Source: Sediminibacillus terrae (GTDB taxonomy: Bacteria > Bacillota > Bacilli > Bacillales > Amphibacillaceae). From it: DNA of 64,000 nucleotides. Location of the stretch: assembly GCF_009602435.1 (NCBI RefSeq), contig NZ_VZDQ01000025.1:310001-374000 (forward strand), written 5' to 3'. The notes beneath the pieces are model-generated. The model searched no databases, was not told where the DNA came from, and was given only the letters and a program-made list of their open reading frames with translations. Made by a program: the position numbers and the translations under genes. Shown here piece after piece: positions 1 to 8,741 of the stretch (positions are counted from its first letter, which is position 1; every line of letters starts with the position of its first letter).

Positions 1-606
1 TTCATCGCCCTCGCGGAAGAAACAGGGTTGATCATCCAGCTGGGAGAATGGGTCATCAAAGAAGCCTGTCGTCAACAAAAGCAGTGGAAGGAAGCGGGCT
101 TTAAGATGCAGCGAGTGGCAATCAATGTGTCAGCGCTTGAAATCCAGCGTAAAGATTTCACGGCGAAAGTCCGCAATATTCTCGAGGAAACCGGCGTGCC
201 GCCACAGTGTCTTGAACTGGAAATAACCGAAAACAGTGTCATGCAAAATACCGAAGAATGTATAGAAACCATGAATGAATTGCGTGAAATGGGAATTACA
301 CTATCAATCGATGACTTCGGCACCGGCTATTCATCCTTTGGTTATTTGCGGAAATTCCCGATCAATCACTTGAAAATCGATCAATCGTTTATCCGTGATG
401 CTTTCCATGAACCGAGCAACGCGGAGATCGTCAAAGCGATGATCCAGCTTGCCCATACCTTCGGAGTCAAAGTTGTCGCTGAAGGAGTGGAGGAACGTGC
501 AGCCCTCGAATTCCTGAAACACCAGAAATGTGATTATTATCAGGGCTATTACTTTAGCAGGCCGGTTCCAGCTGAGGAATTTGAAAGCATGCTGGTCACA
601 GAATAA
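1..606 (+). CDS. EAL-domain cyclic-di-GMP phosphodiesterase (5' truncated by window)
   Basis: The reading frame is open from base 1, so the gene starts upstream of the window; 201 residues are visible. They form the C-terminal two thirds of an EAL domain, which hydrolyses cyclic-di-GMP to pGpG. Recognisable motifs in order are AEETGLI, INVSA, ELEITEN, LSIDDFGTGYSS, LKIDQSFI, VVAEGVEE and QGYYFSRP. The Asp pair of DDFGTG, the Lys of LKID and the Glu of AEGVE, which bind metal and catalyse in active EAL proteins, are all present, so the visible part looks active. Any GGDEF, PAS or membrane part would be upstream and cannot be judged. It converges on the AGCS symporter gene with a shared terminator between them. 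Confidence 0.95.
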   Translation, partial: FIALAEETGLIIQLGEWVIKEACRQQKQWKEAGFKMQRVAINVSALEIQRKDFTAKVRNILEETGVPPQCLELEITENSVMQNTEECIETMNELREMGITLSIDDFGTGYSSFGYLRKFPINHLKIDQSFIRDAFHEPSNAEIVKAMIQLAHTFGVKVVAEGVEERAALEFLKHQKCDYYQGYYFSRPVPAEEFESMLVTE

Positions 607-634
607 GCTTGGATTGTCCTCTTTATCCATATTA

Positions 635-661
635 AAAATCCCGCCAAAAAGGCGGGATTTT
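635..661. terminator. Bidirectional intrinsic terminator
   Basis: A perfect stem AAAATCCCGCC / GGCGGGATTTT with a five-A loop separates the convergent EAL and AGCS genes. A-tract and T-tract flanks let it serve both strands. Confidence 0.85.
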
Positions 662-662
662 C

Positions 663-2042
663 TTATGCTCCATACGTATTTTGCTGATCCTGCTGATTTT
701 TTTCTTCCCTGGCGACTTTGAGAAAACGCTTGGTTTCGGCTGCTACCACTCCGGAAAGACCGAGCAGTCCTATCAGGTTCGGGAATGCCATAAGCCCGTT
801 CATGATGTCGGCAATTCCCCATACCACATCGAGAGCGGCGATAGAGCCGACGAATACAGCGAGAACAAATATCATCCTGTAAACAGGGATCGCTTTGTCG
901 TTGATCAAGTAGCCAATACACTTTTCCCCATAGTAAGACCAGCCGACAAGCGTTGAAAACGCAAAAAAGATAATACCGATTGCCACAATATAAGTACCAG
1001 TATTTCCGAGAAAGACGCCAAATGATTCAGAGGTTAAATCGGCTCCGTCCAATCCGCCTGTGTACTGTCCGGCCATGACAATCGTCAATCCGGTGATGGA
1101 ACAGACGAGGATGGTGTCGATGAATACTTGGGTCATGGAAACGAGGGCCTGTCTGCCGGGATAGTCTGTCCGCGCTGCGGCAGCAGCTATCGGAGCCGAA
1201 CCCAGGCCTGCTTCATTGGAAAACACACCGCGTGCCACCCCGTAGCGGATGACGGTTCCAAGAATACCGCCGCCCAAGGCACTTCCTGTAAAGGCATCTG
1301 AAAAAATGGTGCCTAAAGCAGAAGGAACGAGGTCGATGTTCAAGATGATGATGATCAATCCACCAAGGACATAAAAAGCGGCCATGATCGGGACAAAGAA
1401 AGAGGTGACTTTTCCGATACTTTTAATTCCGCCGATGATTACGAGGAAGACGAGTACAGTCAAAATCACGCCGGTAATCCAGGTCGGAACGCTGAACGAG
1501 GTTTCCAGAACGTCAGCTACCGAGTTTGCCTGGACCATGTTGCCGATTCCGAAAGCTGCAATCGCTCCGAAAAGCGCGAATAAGACACCGAGCCACTTTG
1601 CTTTCAATCCTTTTTCTAAATAGTACATAGGACCGCCGGACATTTGACCATTACTGTCGGTGACGCGGTACTTCACAGCCAGGATTGCTTCTGCATACTT
1701 CGTGGCCATACCGAATACCGCTGTAATCCACATCCAGAACACGGCTCCCGGACCGCCCATCACCACGGCAGTCGCCACACCGGCTATGTTACCTGTTCCG
1801 ATGGTGGCTGCCATAGCAGTCGTCAGTGCCTGATAATGGCTGATGTCCCCTTTTGACTTTTTGTCCTGCTTAGCCGGGCTGAACGCCAATTTCAAGGCAT
1901 ACGGCAAAGAACGTATTTGCAAAAAGCCAAGCCGGAGCGTTAAGTAAATTCCTGTTCCGACCAGTAAAATCAAAAGTGGCGGTCCCCAGACGTAACCGCT
2001 GATCGTGTTGATCATGTCCAATAACTTACTTTCTTCCCCCAT
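663..2042 (-). CDS. Sodium:alanine/glycine symporter (AGCS family)
   Basis: This 459-residue integral membrane protein has about ten hydrophobic segments and the AGCS signature near residues 80-120 (TIGTGNIAGVATAV followed by GGPGAVFWMW), plus ARGVFSNEAGLGSAPIAAA near residue 270. Family members import alanine or glycine with Na+. The length is normal. The ATG at 2042 follows a purine-rich GGGGGA site. A 12-bp palindrome lies directly upstream of that site and could be an operator. The gene stands alone, convergent with the EAL gene. The exact substrate cannot be told from sequence. Confidence 0.92.
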   Translation of the reverse strand: MGEESKLLDMINTISGYVWGPPLLILLVGTGIYLTLRLGFLQIRSLPYALKLAFSPAKQDKKSKGDISHYQALTTAMAATIGTGNIAGVATAVVMGGPGAVFWMWITAVFGMATKYAEAILAVKYRVTDSNGQMSGGPMYYLEKGLKAKWLGVLFALFGAIAAFGIGNMVQANSVADVLETSFSVPTWITGVILTVLVFLVIIGGIKSIGKVTSFFVPIMAAFYVLGGLIIIILNIDLVPSALGTIFSDAFTGSALGGGILGTVIRYGVARGVFSNEAGLGSAPIAAAAARTDYPGRQALVSMTQVFIDTILVCSITGLTIVMAGQYTGGLDGADLTSESFGVFLGNTGTYIVAIGIIFFAFSTLVGWSYYGEKCIGYLINDKAIPVYRMIFVLAVFVGSIAALDVVWGIADIMNGLMAFPNLIGLLGLSGVVAAETKRFLKVAREEKNQQDQQNTYGA

Positions 2043-2057
2043 ATTTTTCCCCCTTTG

Positions 2058-2069
2058 TAGTACGTACTA
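2058..2069. promoter_or_regulatory. 12-bp perfect palindrome before the AGCS gene
   Basis: TAGTACGTACTA reads the same on both strands and lies just upstream of the ribosome site of the AGCS gene. A second dyad, AAATTTTCCGAAAATTT, follows at about 2073-2089. The position suits an operator, but no regulator is identified. Confidence 0.3.
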
Positions 2070-2318
2070 TTAAAATTTTCCGAAAATTTAGGTAAAATGT
2101 CAAGGACAAAAATTACCAGCTTGCTGGATGGGCGCGCAGTCATAATAAATCTTCCAAGAGAAGGAAAACTAATCGGATAAGTAGAAGAAATAACAAAAGC
2201 TCTTCCATCAGAAGTGAAAACGGACTGTGTTTAGAGTGTTTTCCGTGAAAAACGGAATAAGAAACGTTACATTTATAATAGGACAACCAGATTTTTTGAA
2301 AGCGGGTGAGGACAACAA

Positions 2319-2813
2319 GTGATCAACGTTTTGTTTGTATGCCTGGGCAATATATGCCGATCGCCTATGGCCGAGGCGATTTTTCGTGACTTGGTCCAGA
2401 AAGAAGGACTGGAAAAAGAAATTGCCGCAGATTCTGCTGGAATAGGCAACTGGCACACCGGCAAACCTCCACACGAAGGGACCAGGGCGATTCTGGACGA
2501 ACGTGCCATTTCTTATCAGGGCATCACTGCCAGGCAGGTAAGGCCCGCAGATTGGGACGACTATCAGTATATTGTGGCGATGGATGAAAACAACATGAAC
2601 GACCTTGGCTTTATCAGAGAGAAAACAGAAGGAACCAAGGTAGCCAGACTGATGGATTACGTCGAGGATGCCGAAGAAGTCAATATACCGGATCCGTATT
2701 TCACGGGGAATTTCGATTATGTGTATGAATTGATTTACCAGGGCTGTAACAAGCTCTTGGATCAAATCAAACTGGACCATCATTTAAAGACAAGGAGTGG
2801 ATTGGATGAGTGA
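2319..2813 (+). CDS. yfkJ: Low-molecular-weight protein-tyrosine phosphatase YfkJ
   Basis: This 164-residue cytoplasmic phosphatase carries the LMW-PTP P-loop VCLGNICRSP near the N-terminus (CX5R, Cys8 and Arg14) and the general-acid loop NIPDPYFTG near residue 125. It removes phosphate from tyrosine (or arginine) residues by a cysteinyl-phosphate intermediate. The start is the GTG at 2319 behind GGGTGAGG. It overlaps the next gene (ATGAGTGA), and the order yfkJ-yfkI-yfkH matches the B. subtilis operon, where the three are stress genes. Confidence 0.93.
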   Translation: MINVLFVCLGNICRSPMAEAIFRDLVQKEGLEKEIAADSAGIGNWHTGKPPHEGTRAILDERAISYQGITARQVRPADWDDYQYIVAMDENNMNDLGFIREKTEGTKVARLMDYVEDAEEVNIPDPYFTGNFDYVYELIYQGCNKLLDQIKLDHHLKTRSGLDE

Positions 2814-3102
2814 TTCAAAATTAGTAAAAGGGATGATTATCGGTGCAGCTGTCGGAGGGTTGATTTCTTTGTGTGACCGTTCGACGAGAACGCAATTTGT
2901 CGGAAACTTGAAAAAAACCGGCAGTAGTGCAAGTTATTATTTGCGGAACCCGTCTGTCGCTGTTCACAATGTCCGTGAATGTTATGAGAATGTAACTGGT
3001 ACACTGTCAAGCGGGGCGGAAAGTGCGCTGGAGATAATGAACCAGGTGCAAAGCACTTTGGAAAATGTCAGCCAGCTTGATGATGACAATCAGTACAAAT
3101 AA
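2806..3102 (+). CDS. yfkI: YtxH-like small protein YfkI
   Basis: This 98-residue protein starts at the ATG at 2806 behind AAGGAG, overlapping the yfkJ stop; the GTG nine bases earlier would bury the ribosome site. It has one glycine-rich hydrophobic segment near the N-terminus (KGMIIGAAVGGLISLCD), then a soluble helical tail, as in YtxH-type general stress proteins. No catalytic motif is visible. It is co-transcribed between the phosphatase and the YihY-type membrane protein. Confidence 0.82.
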   Translation: MSDSKLVKGMIIGAAVGGLISLCDRSTRTQFVGNLKKTGSSASYYLRNPSVAVHNVRECYENVTGTLSSGAESALEIMNQVQSTLENVSQLDDDNQYK

Positions 3103-3128
3103 CCGGCTTTGAAAAAGGAGAAAAGGCA

Positions 3129-3956
3129 GTGCGTGAGTTGATTCAGTTTGTCATTCAGCTTATCAAAAGGATATTGGACGACGATGTAGCGGGCATGGCA
3201 GCACAGCTTGCCTTCTTTTTTCTATTGTCCTTGTTTCCGTTTTTGCTGTTTTTGATTACGTTGATTGGCTACCTCCCATTGACGCAGCTTGATATCATGC
3301 GTTTTGTTTCGCTGTATGCACCGGAAGAAACGTTCAACCTGATAAACGAAAACCTTAGCGGCATCGCGGAAAGTCGAAATGGCCGTTTGCTATCGATTAC
3401 GATTCTGGCCACATTGTGGACGGCATCCAATGGTATCAACGCTATCATCCGTTCTTTGAACGCTGCTTATAATGTGGAAGAAAATCGTTCGTTTATCGTT
3501 TCCAGGTTGATTGCAGTAGTGCTGACAGTGGCGATGGTATCGGTGATTGCGGTGGCGTTTCTGCTCCCGATTTTCGGGAAAGCAATCGGTGTGTATTTGT
3601 TTTCTTTCTTCGGCCTGTCAGCTGATTTTTTGCAGCTGTGGAATGCATTGCGCTGGGTGATTTCCTTTGTTGTGTTTTTCATTGTGCTGCTCGCCTTATA
3701 CAAGATGGCGCCGAATCGGAAAGTGTTTTTCAAGGATGCAGCAGTGGGAGCGGCATTTGCGACTCTGGGCTGGCAGTTGGTTTCCCTTGCCTTTTCTTAT
3801 TACGTAGACAACATGGGCAGTTATTCCGCTGTCTATGGAAGTCTGGGAACGGTCATCGTGATGATGATTTGGTTTTATCTTTCCGGTATGATCATCATTG
3901 CAGGTGGAGAAATAAATGCATTATATGAAAAATTCCGGTCGGAAAAACGTCCTTAA
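3129..3956 (+). CDS. yfkH: YihY/UPF0761 family membrane protein YfkH
   Basis: This 275-residue protein has about six membrane segments and the family motifs DDVAGMAAQLAFFFLLSLFPF near residues 18-38, WTASNGINAIIRSLNAAY near 95-112, and YSAVYGSLGTVIVMMIWFYLSG near 235-256. The family was once called ribonuclease BN, but that activity belongs to another protein and the true role is unknown. It starts at GTG 3129 after AAAAGGAG and is the last gene of the yfkJIH operon. A strong terminator follows. Confidence 0.9.
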   Translation: MRELIQFVIQLIKRILDDDVAGMAAQLAFFFLLSLFPFLLFLITLIGYLPLTQLDIMRFVSLYAPEETFNLINENLSGIAESRNGRLLSITILATLWTASNGINAIIRSLNAAYNVEENRSFIVSRLIAVVLTVAMVSVIAVAFLLPIFGKAIGVYLFSFFGLSADFLQLWNALRWVISFVVFFIVLLALYKMAPNRKVFFKDAAVGAAFATLGWQLVSLAFSYYVDNMGSYSAVYGSLGTVIVMMIWFYLSGMIIIAGGEINALYEKFRSEKRP

Positions 3957-4000
3957 TACGAGAACGATGGTGGCCGGGATAAAAACATGTCCAACAAGCG

Positions 4001-4045
4001 AAAACCGGGCGAATTCTAAATGTTAACTGAATTCGCCCGGTTTTT
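4001..4045 (+). terminator. Intrinsic terminator after yfkH
   Basis: A 14-bp perfect stem (AACCGGGCGAATTC and its complement) is followed by five T. Very similar hairpins with a CCGRRCGAATTC core end rbsK (6786) and ygaD (57110). Confidence 0.88.
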
Positions 4046-4216
4046 ATGATTAGAAAAATGATAATCGTTCCACCCCGGCACGGGAAGCTTCAAACAGTTA
4101 AAATATAACAGCGATAATTTTAAATGAATACAGTCTATAAAAATATTGATTTAACAGGATTATGCTGTTATCTTTTTGTATATAGATATATATAACAAAA
4201 AGAAAGGCGGGATGAA

Positions 4217-5092
4217 ATGAAAAAGTTATTAGTATGGTTTGCCGTTGTCACCCTTACGGTTTTATTGGCAGCCTGCGGGGAGGAAGCAGAGAACTCGCAA
4301 GATGCAGCTGAAGAATCAGGATCGAGCAAATGGAAGGAAATCCAGGAAGCAGGGGAGATTGTCGCAGGCACTTCCGGCACCCTTGTTGCTGCTTCTTATT
4401 ACGAAGGCGAGGAAGAAAATGCCGACCAGCTTACTGGCTATGACGTGGAAGTGATGCGGGAGGTTGCCGACCGGCTTGGTCTTGATGTGTCTTTTGAAAT
4501 CATGGGTATCGACAGCATGCTGCCGGCAGTGAACAGCGGCCGTATAGATGTAGCTGTCAACGATATCGAAGCGACAGATAACCGCAAGGAGAAATTCAAT
4601 TTCAGCGAACCCTATAAGTATTCCTATTCAACAATGGTCGTAAGAAAAGAGGACAATTCGGGGATCGAGTCGCTGGAGGATCTGGAAGGCAAGAAAGCTG
4701 GCGGAGGTGCTACGACCATCTACAGTCAAATCGCCGAACATTACGGTGCAGAAGTGGTCACCTATGGAAATGCTCCCAATGAAGCCTATTTACGGGATGT
4801 GGACAATGGGCGTACCGATGTGATCGTCAATGACTACTTTCTATCCAAATTCGGAGTCGCCGCTTTTCCGGAGTTTGACATCCACCTGCATCCAGAACTG
4901 AAGTTCCATCCGACTGAACAGGCGGTGGTAATGCCGAAGAATGCGGATGTACTGACCGGGAAAATCAATGAAGCACTTGCTGAAATGCGGGAAGATGGTA
5001 CATTGACCGAGCTGGCGGAAAAATTTTATAAAGAAGATGCTTCACAAAAACCGGAGGGTGAAATCCAGGAACTCGAAGGACTGGACCTGTAA
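4217..5092 (+). CDS. Amino-acid ABC transporter substrate-binding lipoprotein
   Basis: This 291-residue protein has a lipoprotein signal with lipobox LAAC (Cys20), then a family-3 solute-binding domain: GEIVAGTSGTL, TGYDVEVMREVADRLGLDVSFE, and VNDIEATDNRKEKFNFSEPY, which is the usual polar amino-acid binding pattern. It captures an amino acid outside the membrane and delivers it to the permease encoded next. The ATG at 4217 follows AAAGGCGGG. The permease gene begins six bases after the stop. No ATPase gene follows, which is unusual. Confidence 0.92.
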   Translation: MKKLLVWFAVVTLTVLLAACGEEAENSQDAAEESGSSKWKEIQEAGEIVAGTSGTLVAASYYEGEEENADQLTGYDVEVMREVADRLGLDVSFEIMGIDSMLPAVNSGRIDVAVNDIEATDNRKEKFNFSEPYKYSYSTMVVRKEDNSGIESLEDLEGKKAGGGATTIYSQIAEHYGAEVVTYGNAPNEAYLRDVDNGRTDVIVNDYFLSKFGVAAFPEFDIHLHPELKFHPTEQAVVMPKNADVLTGKINEALAEMREDGTLTELAEKFYKEDASQKPEGEIQELEGLDL

Positions 5093-5098
5093 CCAATC

Positions 5099-5788
5099 AT
5101 GGTTGATTTGAATGGATTTTCTTTTGGCGGCTTGTTCGATGTGGAATTAGCGTTAGAGAATCTGCCTTTCGTTTTGGGCGGTGTACCGATGACTATAGCG
5201 GTGTCGTTTGCCGGAATGGCTTTCGGTCTTGTGCTGGGTTTGTTGCTTGCCCTGGCCCGTAGTTCTGAAAAAAAGCTGTTGCGCTGGCCGGCGAGGGTGT
5301 ATATCTCGTTTATGAGAGGGACGCCGATTTTAGTGTTTTTATTTATTTTATATTTTGGTTTACCGGTAGCGGGGGTTGAACTCACCGCCTACGCCGCTGC
5401 TGTTCTTGGATTTGGATTGAATAGCGCCGCCTATATTGCGGAAGTGAACCGCTCTGCATTGAATAGTGTACCCCGGGGGCAATGGGAGTCTGCCCATGCA
5501 TTGGGATTCAGCTACTGGCAGACGCTCCGGCGGATCATTCTTCCGCAGACATTCCGGATAGCGATCCCGCCACTGACAAATATTTTTCTGGATCTTGTCA
5601 AAGCAACCTCGCTCGCCGCGGTCATCACGGTGCCGGAACTGTTTCAGAAAGCGCAGATCGCGGGCGGCAGGACCTTCGACACGATGACCATGTATGTGCT
5701 GGCTGCACTCATTTACTGGCCGTTATGCTCTATCATCTCTTTTCTGCAGGAGAAATTGGAAAAACGGTACAGCCGTTTTGTAAAATAA
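5099..5788 (+). CDS. Amino-acid ABC transporter permease (HisM type)
   Basis: This 229-residue protein has five or so membrane segments and the conserved permease loop GQWESAHALGFSYWQTLRRIILPQTFRIAIPPL spread over residues ~125-165, which docks to the ATPase. VYISFMRGTPILVFLFILYFGLP near residues 65-88 is also typical of polar amino-acid permeases. It is translated almost directly after the binding protein and probably works as a homodimer. The next gene is ribokinase, so the ATPase must come from elsewhere in the genome. Confidence 0.9.
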   Translation: MVDLNGFSFGGLFDVELALENLPFVLGGVPMTIAVSFAGMAFGLVLGLLLALARSSEKKLLRWPARVYISFMRGTPILVFLFILYFGLPVAGVELTAYAAAVLGFGLNSAAYIAEVNRSALNSVPRGQWESAHALGFSYWQTLRRIILPQTFRIAIPPLTNIFLDLVKATSLAAVITVPELFQKAQIAGGRTFDTMTMYVLAALIYWPLCSIISFLQEKLEKRYSRFVK

Positions 5789-5819
5789 ATAGAGAAGCAG
5801 AGAAGGGAGACAAATTCGT

Positions 5820-6728
5820 ATGGGAAAAATCACGGTGATTGGCAGTCTCAATATGGACATTATCGTTTCTGTCGACCGGATGCCGCAAAAAGGAGAAACA
5901 ATCCACGGTAATAAGGTGCAATACTTGCCAGGCGGAAAAGGTGCCAACCAGGCAGTGGCTGTCCGAAGATTGGGAGGAGACGTCCAGCTGTTCGGAAAAA
6001 TCGGGAAAGACCCATTCGGAGACGAGATATGCGAAAGTCTCTCGCAGCAAGGGTTGCCTACGGAAACCATTTTCCCGATGGAAACAGCGACTGGTATCGC
6101 CAATATCACACTTTTACCTGACGATAACAGCATTGTAGTGATACCGGGAGCCAATCAGAATTGGGATCCAGAGAACATAGCCGGACTTTCGGAGGCCATC
6201 GGTACGGCAGATGTATTGATGATGCAGCTGGAGATTCCGGTCGCAGCTGTCCACCAAGCCTTGAAGCTGGCAAAACAACAAGGGGTACAGACGATTTTGA
6301 ATCCTGCCCCGGCCAAACAGCTACCAGTGGAAATGCTGCGATTGGCGGATTTTATCACTCCTAATCAGACGGAGTTGGAAACACTGACAGGCAGGCGAAT
6401 TACCACGGATGAAGAACTGGAAACGATGATTCAAAAGTGGGAAGCAGATTTCGGCGGTCGCTTGATCGTCACCCTGGGTAACAGGGGTGCGGCTTACATG
6501 GAAAAAGGGAATTTAAAGGTCATCCCGGCACCACAAATTGATCATATCCGTGATACAACGGGAGCAGGAGACTGTTTCAACGGAGCACTTGCTTATGGAA
6601 TAGCAGAAGGCTGGGAGCTTTCCTGCTCTATCTCTTTCGCGGTGGCGGCAGCTTCTTTGTCGGTTGCGAAATTCGGAGCCCAGGCAGGCATGCCATCGTT
6701 TCAAGACGTCTTAGAATGGTGGGGCTGA
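5820..6728 (+). CDS. rbsK: Ribokinase
   Basis: This 302-residue PfkB-family sugar kinase phosphorylates D-ribose to ribose-5-phosphate. It has the N-terminal GSLNMD and GGKGANQAVAVRRLGG motifs, the PFGDEI segment, and the C-terminal DTTGAGDCFNGAL motif with the catalytic Asp. The ATG at 5820 follows AGAAGGGAGA. It lies 31 bases after the permease and is probably read from the same transcript, yet no rbsD, rbsA, rbsC, rbsB or rbsR is near, so its pairing with an amino-acid importer looks accidental. A strong terminator follows. Confidence 0.92.
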   Translation: MGKITVIGSLNMDIIVSVDRMPQKGETIHGNKVQYLPGGKGANQAVAVRRLGGDVQLFGKIGKDPFGDEICESLSQQGLPTETIFPMETATGIANITLLPDDNSIVVIPGANQNWDPENIAGLSEAIGTADVLMMQLEIPVAAVHQALKLAKQQGVQTILNPAPAKQLPVEMLRLADFITPNQTELETLTGRRITTDEELETMIQKWEADFGGRLIVTLGNRGAAYMEKGNLKVIPAPQIDHIRDTTGAGDCFNGALAYGIAEGWELSCSISFAVAAASLSVAKFGAQAGMPSFQDVLEWWG

Positions 6729-6785
6729 GTGAGGGTCGTGAGGAAAAATATAACCTGATACGAAAAACGATCGAATGAAAATGTA

Positions 6786-6834
6786 AAAACCGAACGAGTT
6801 CGAATGCTTCTATTCGAATCATCGTTCGGTTTTT
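6786..6834. terminator. Intrinsic terminator between rbsK and yfkF
   Basis: The stem AAAACCGAACGA...TCGTTCGGTTTT contains an inner TTCGAAT / ATTCGAA pairing and ends in five T. It separates the convergent rbsK and MFS genes and can serve both. Confidence 0.85.
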
Positions 6835-6853
6835 GCTGCTTATAAATCCTTTT

Positions 6854-8032
6854 TTACTCGGTTGCCCGAATAGGCTGCTTTGACTGTTGCAGGAGCAATG
6901 CCCCAAGAATGACGACCAGCATGGCAACAATGACGTAGAAAAACGAAACGGCAGGAAACAAGTCGATAAACACTCCGCCAAGATAAGGGCCGGAAATGCT
7001 GCCGATGCTGAAGGCGATTCCGCACATGATATTGCCGGCAGGAAGCAGGGATTTCGGCAAAATATCGGTCATGTAGGAAACACCTAATGAAAAGATCGAA
7101 CCCAGGAACATGCCCGCCAAGGCGAAGGTGATGAACAGCCAGGCTGCAGAACCTTCAAACAAAGCGGCCAGCAAAAAAGAAGCACTTCCGAAGCAGAGGA
7201 CGAGACTCAACAGTTTTTTACGGCCGATTTTGTCGCTTAGTATTCCGAGCGGGATTTGCGTGATCAAGCTACTGGCTGCAAAACAGGGAATAATCAGCGA
7301 CAGTACATCGACATCGTGGCCGATCCGCAAACCGTACACGGGGAAAATCCCGTTCAGTGTAGCTTCAAGGAATCCGTAGCCGAATGGCGGAAGCAACGCC
7401 ACCCAGGCAAGCTTCCAGGTTTTGATGAACCTTCCAAGGGAAGAACGAGGCGCAGCATGAATGCGGTCCTCTCCCTCTTGCTGCGGCCATTCGTTTCGAA
7501 TGAAAAACAGCGAGGTCCAAACCAAAAAACACAACACTGCAGAAATGATGAACGGCAGGTTTTCGTTGACGGACAACAAACGTGTCATCGTCGGCCCGAT
7601 GGAAAACCCGAGACTGAAAAACAGTCCGTAATAGGCGATATTTCTTCCCCTTTTTTCTGGTGCTGATGTATAGGTGATCCATGTTTGCGTTCCGAAATTG
7701 AGCATATGGTCACCAATCCCGACAGTAACCCGCAGAATGAACCAAAACCATAACGCATGCCACACCGGGAAAAATGCCAAGGAAATAAAGACGAGCAGTC
7801 CGCCGATCAATATCATCGGTTTGAATCCCAATTTTTGCATCGGTTTCTCCATGAATGGGGAAGCTAACAGTACTCCTATGTATAATCCTGTCGCATGGAG
7901 TCCGTTTACCGAAGAAGGCACTCCATCCTGTTCCAAAAGGAGGGCGAGGAGCGGGAGCAGCATCCCTTGTGAAAACCCGGAAATCGTTACAAGACCGATC
8001 AACAGTTTAAATCGTGTCCGATCGGAAACCAT
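6854..8032 (-). CDS. yfkF: MFS transporter, YfkF-like
   Basis: This 392-residue protein has twelve predicted membrane segments. MFS signposts are SPFMEKPMQKLGFKP in the first cytoplasmic loop (about residue 58) and GILSDKIGRKKLLSLVL in the equivalent loop of the second half (about residue 265). It is probably a proton-driven drug or metabolite exporter. The start at 8032 follows GGGAGG. In B. subtilis yfkF is next to yfkH and yfkD, as it is here after small insertions, which supports the name. Substrate unknown. Confidence 0.85.
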   Translation of the reverse strand: MVSDRTRFKLLIGLVTISGFSQGMLLPLLALLLEQDGVPSSVNGLHATGLYIGVLLASPFMEKPMQKLGFKPMILIGGLLVFISLAFFPVWHALWFWFILRVTVGIGDHMLNFGTQTWITYTSAPEKRGRNIAYYGLFFSLGFSIGPTMTRLLSVNENLPFIISAVLCFLVWTSLFFIRNEWPQQEGEDRIHAAPRSSLGRFIKTWKLAWVALLPPFGYGFLEATLNGIFPVYGLRIGHDVDVLSLIIPCFAASSLITQIPLGILSDKIGRKKLLSLVLCFGSASFLLAALFEGSAAWLFITFALAGMFLGSIFSLGVSYMTDILPKSLLPAGNIMCGIAFSIGSISGPYLGGVFIDLFPAVSFFYVIVAMLVVILGALLLQQSKQPIRATE

Positions 8033-8239
8033 CGCTCATTCCTCCCATCTGTTTTGAACTTATGAACCATGCCTGAAGGTTCCAGACTATCCATCAGGCT
8101 CTTTGATATAGAGAATAGCAATCCTTTCCAATCTAATATGTCCCATAGAAAAGGTCAACACTTTTATCTTGGTTATTTTGTATTAAAAATGCGGCGTTCC
8201 GGGAACATCCATACTAAAAGGTTATAAGGGAGTGGTGAT

Positions 8240-8632
8240 ATGGACTTTTATATGAAGGAGCAAGGGGTACGGACATCGTTCGATTTTGGTCAACTGAATA
8301 TATCAGGCAATGAAGATTACGGTTTCCGTCCGTATCAACTGATGGTCTCCTCCATTGCGGGGTGCAGTGCTTCTGTATTCAGAAAAATAGTCGAGAAGCA
8401 GCGAATGGAGTTGGAGGATTGGAAAATTACCGCTGATGTGGAACGAAATCCTGAAGAGGCAAATCGAATCGAACGGATTCAACTCCATTATATTGTAAAA
8501 GGGAAAGGGTTGAGTGAGGAGAAACTGAAAAAGAGTCTGCAGACGGCCAGGAAAAATTGTTCAATGATCCGCTCTGTCGAAGACAGTATTACAATTGAAG
8601 AAAGTCTTGAATACATCGAGCTGTCTGTATAA
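8240..8632 (+). CDS. OsmC family peroxiredoxin-like protein
   Basis: This 130-residue protein has the OsmC fold pattern: YRPYQLM-like segment GFRPYQLMVSSIAGCSAS with the first reactive Cys at residue 42, and NCSMIRSV with the second near residue 106. OsmC and Ohr proteins reduce organic hydroperoxides by a Cys pair. The ATG follows AAGGGAGTGGT. It is a single-gene unit closed by a terminator. It is neither a clear OhrA nor a clear OsmC, so substrate is left open. Confidence 0.85.
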   Translation: MDFYMKEQGVRTSFDFGQLNISGNEDYGFRPYQLMVSSIAGCSASVFRKIVEKQRMELEDWKITADVERNPEEANRIERIQLHYIVKGKGLSEEKLKKSLQTARKNCSMIRSVEDSITIEESLEYIELSV

Positions 8633-8637
8633 ACTGA

Positions 8638-8668
8638 AAAGGTCTTATCTTTTATAAGACCTTTTTTC
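8638..8668 (+). terminator. Intrinsic terminator after the OsmC gene
   Basis: AAAGGTCTTAT and ATAAGACCTTT form an 11-bp stem around a TTTT-type loop, followed by a T-run. Confidence 0.85.
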
Positions 8669-8741
8669 AATTCGAAAAAGACAGAGGCTCGCGCGTTGAA
8701 AGCTGCTATGGACAAAGAAGCGGGCAGAAGGAGTTCTGAAC

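Noticed and set aside
4152-4178. Small hairpin TAACAG/CTGTTA with T-run before the amino-acid binding-protein gene, as a possible attenuator
   Set aside because: Only six AT-rich pairs; no competing structure or leader peptide is visible, so it is not convincing.
663-5800. Opposite-strand frames over the symporter and transporter genes
   Set aside because: They are shadows of strongly coding genes with conserved domains on the other strand.
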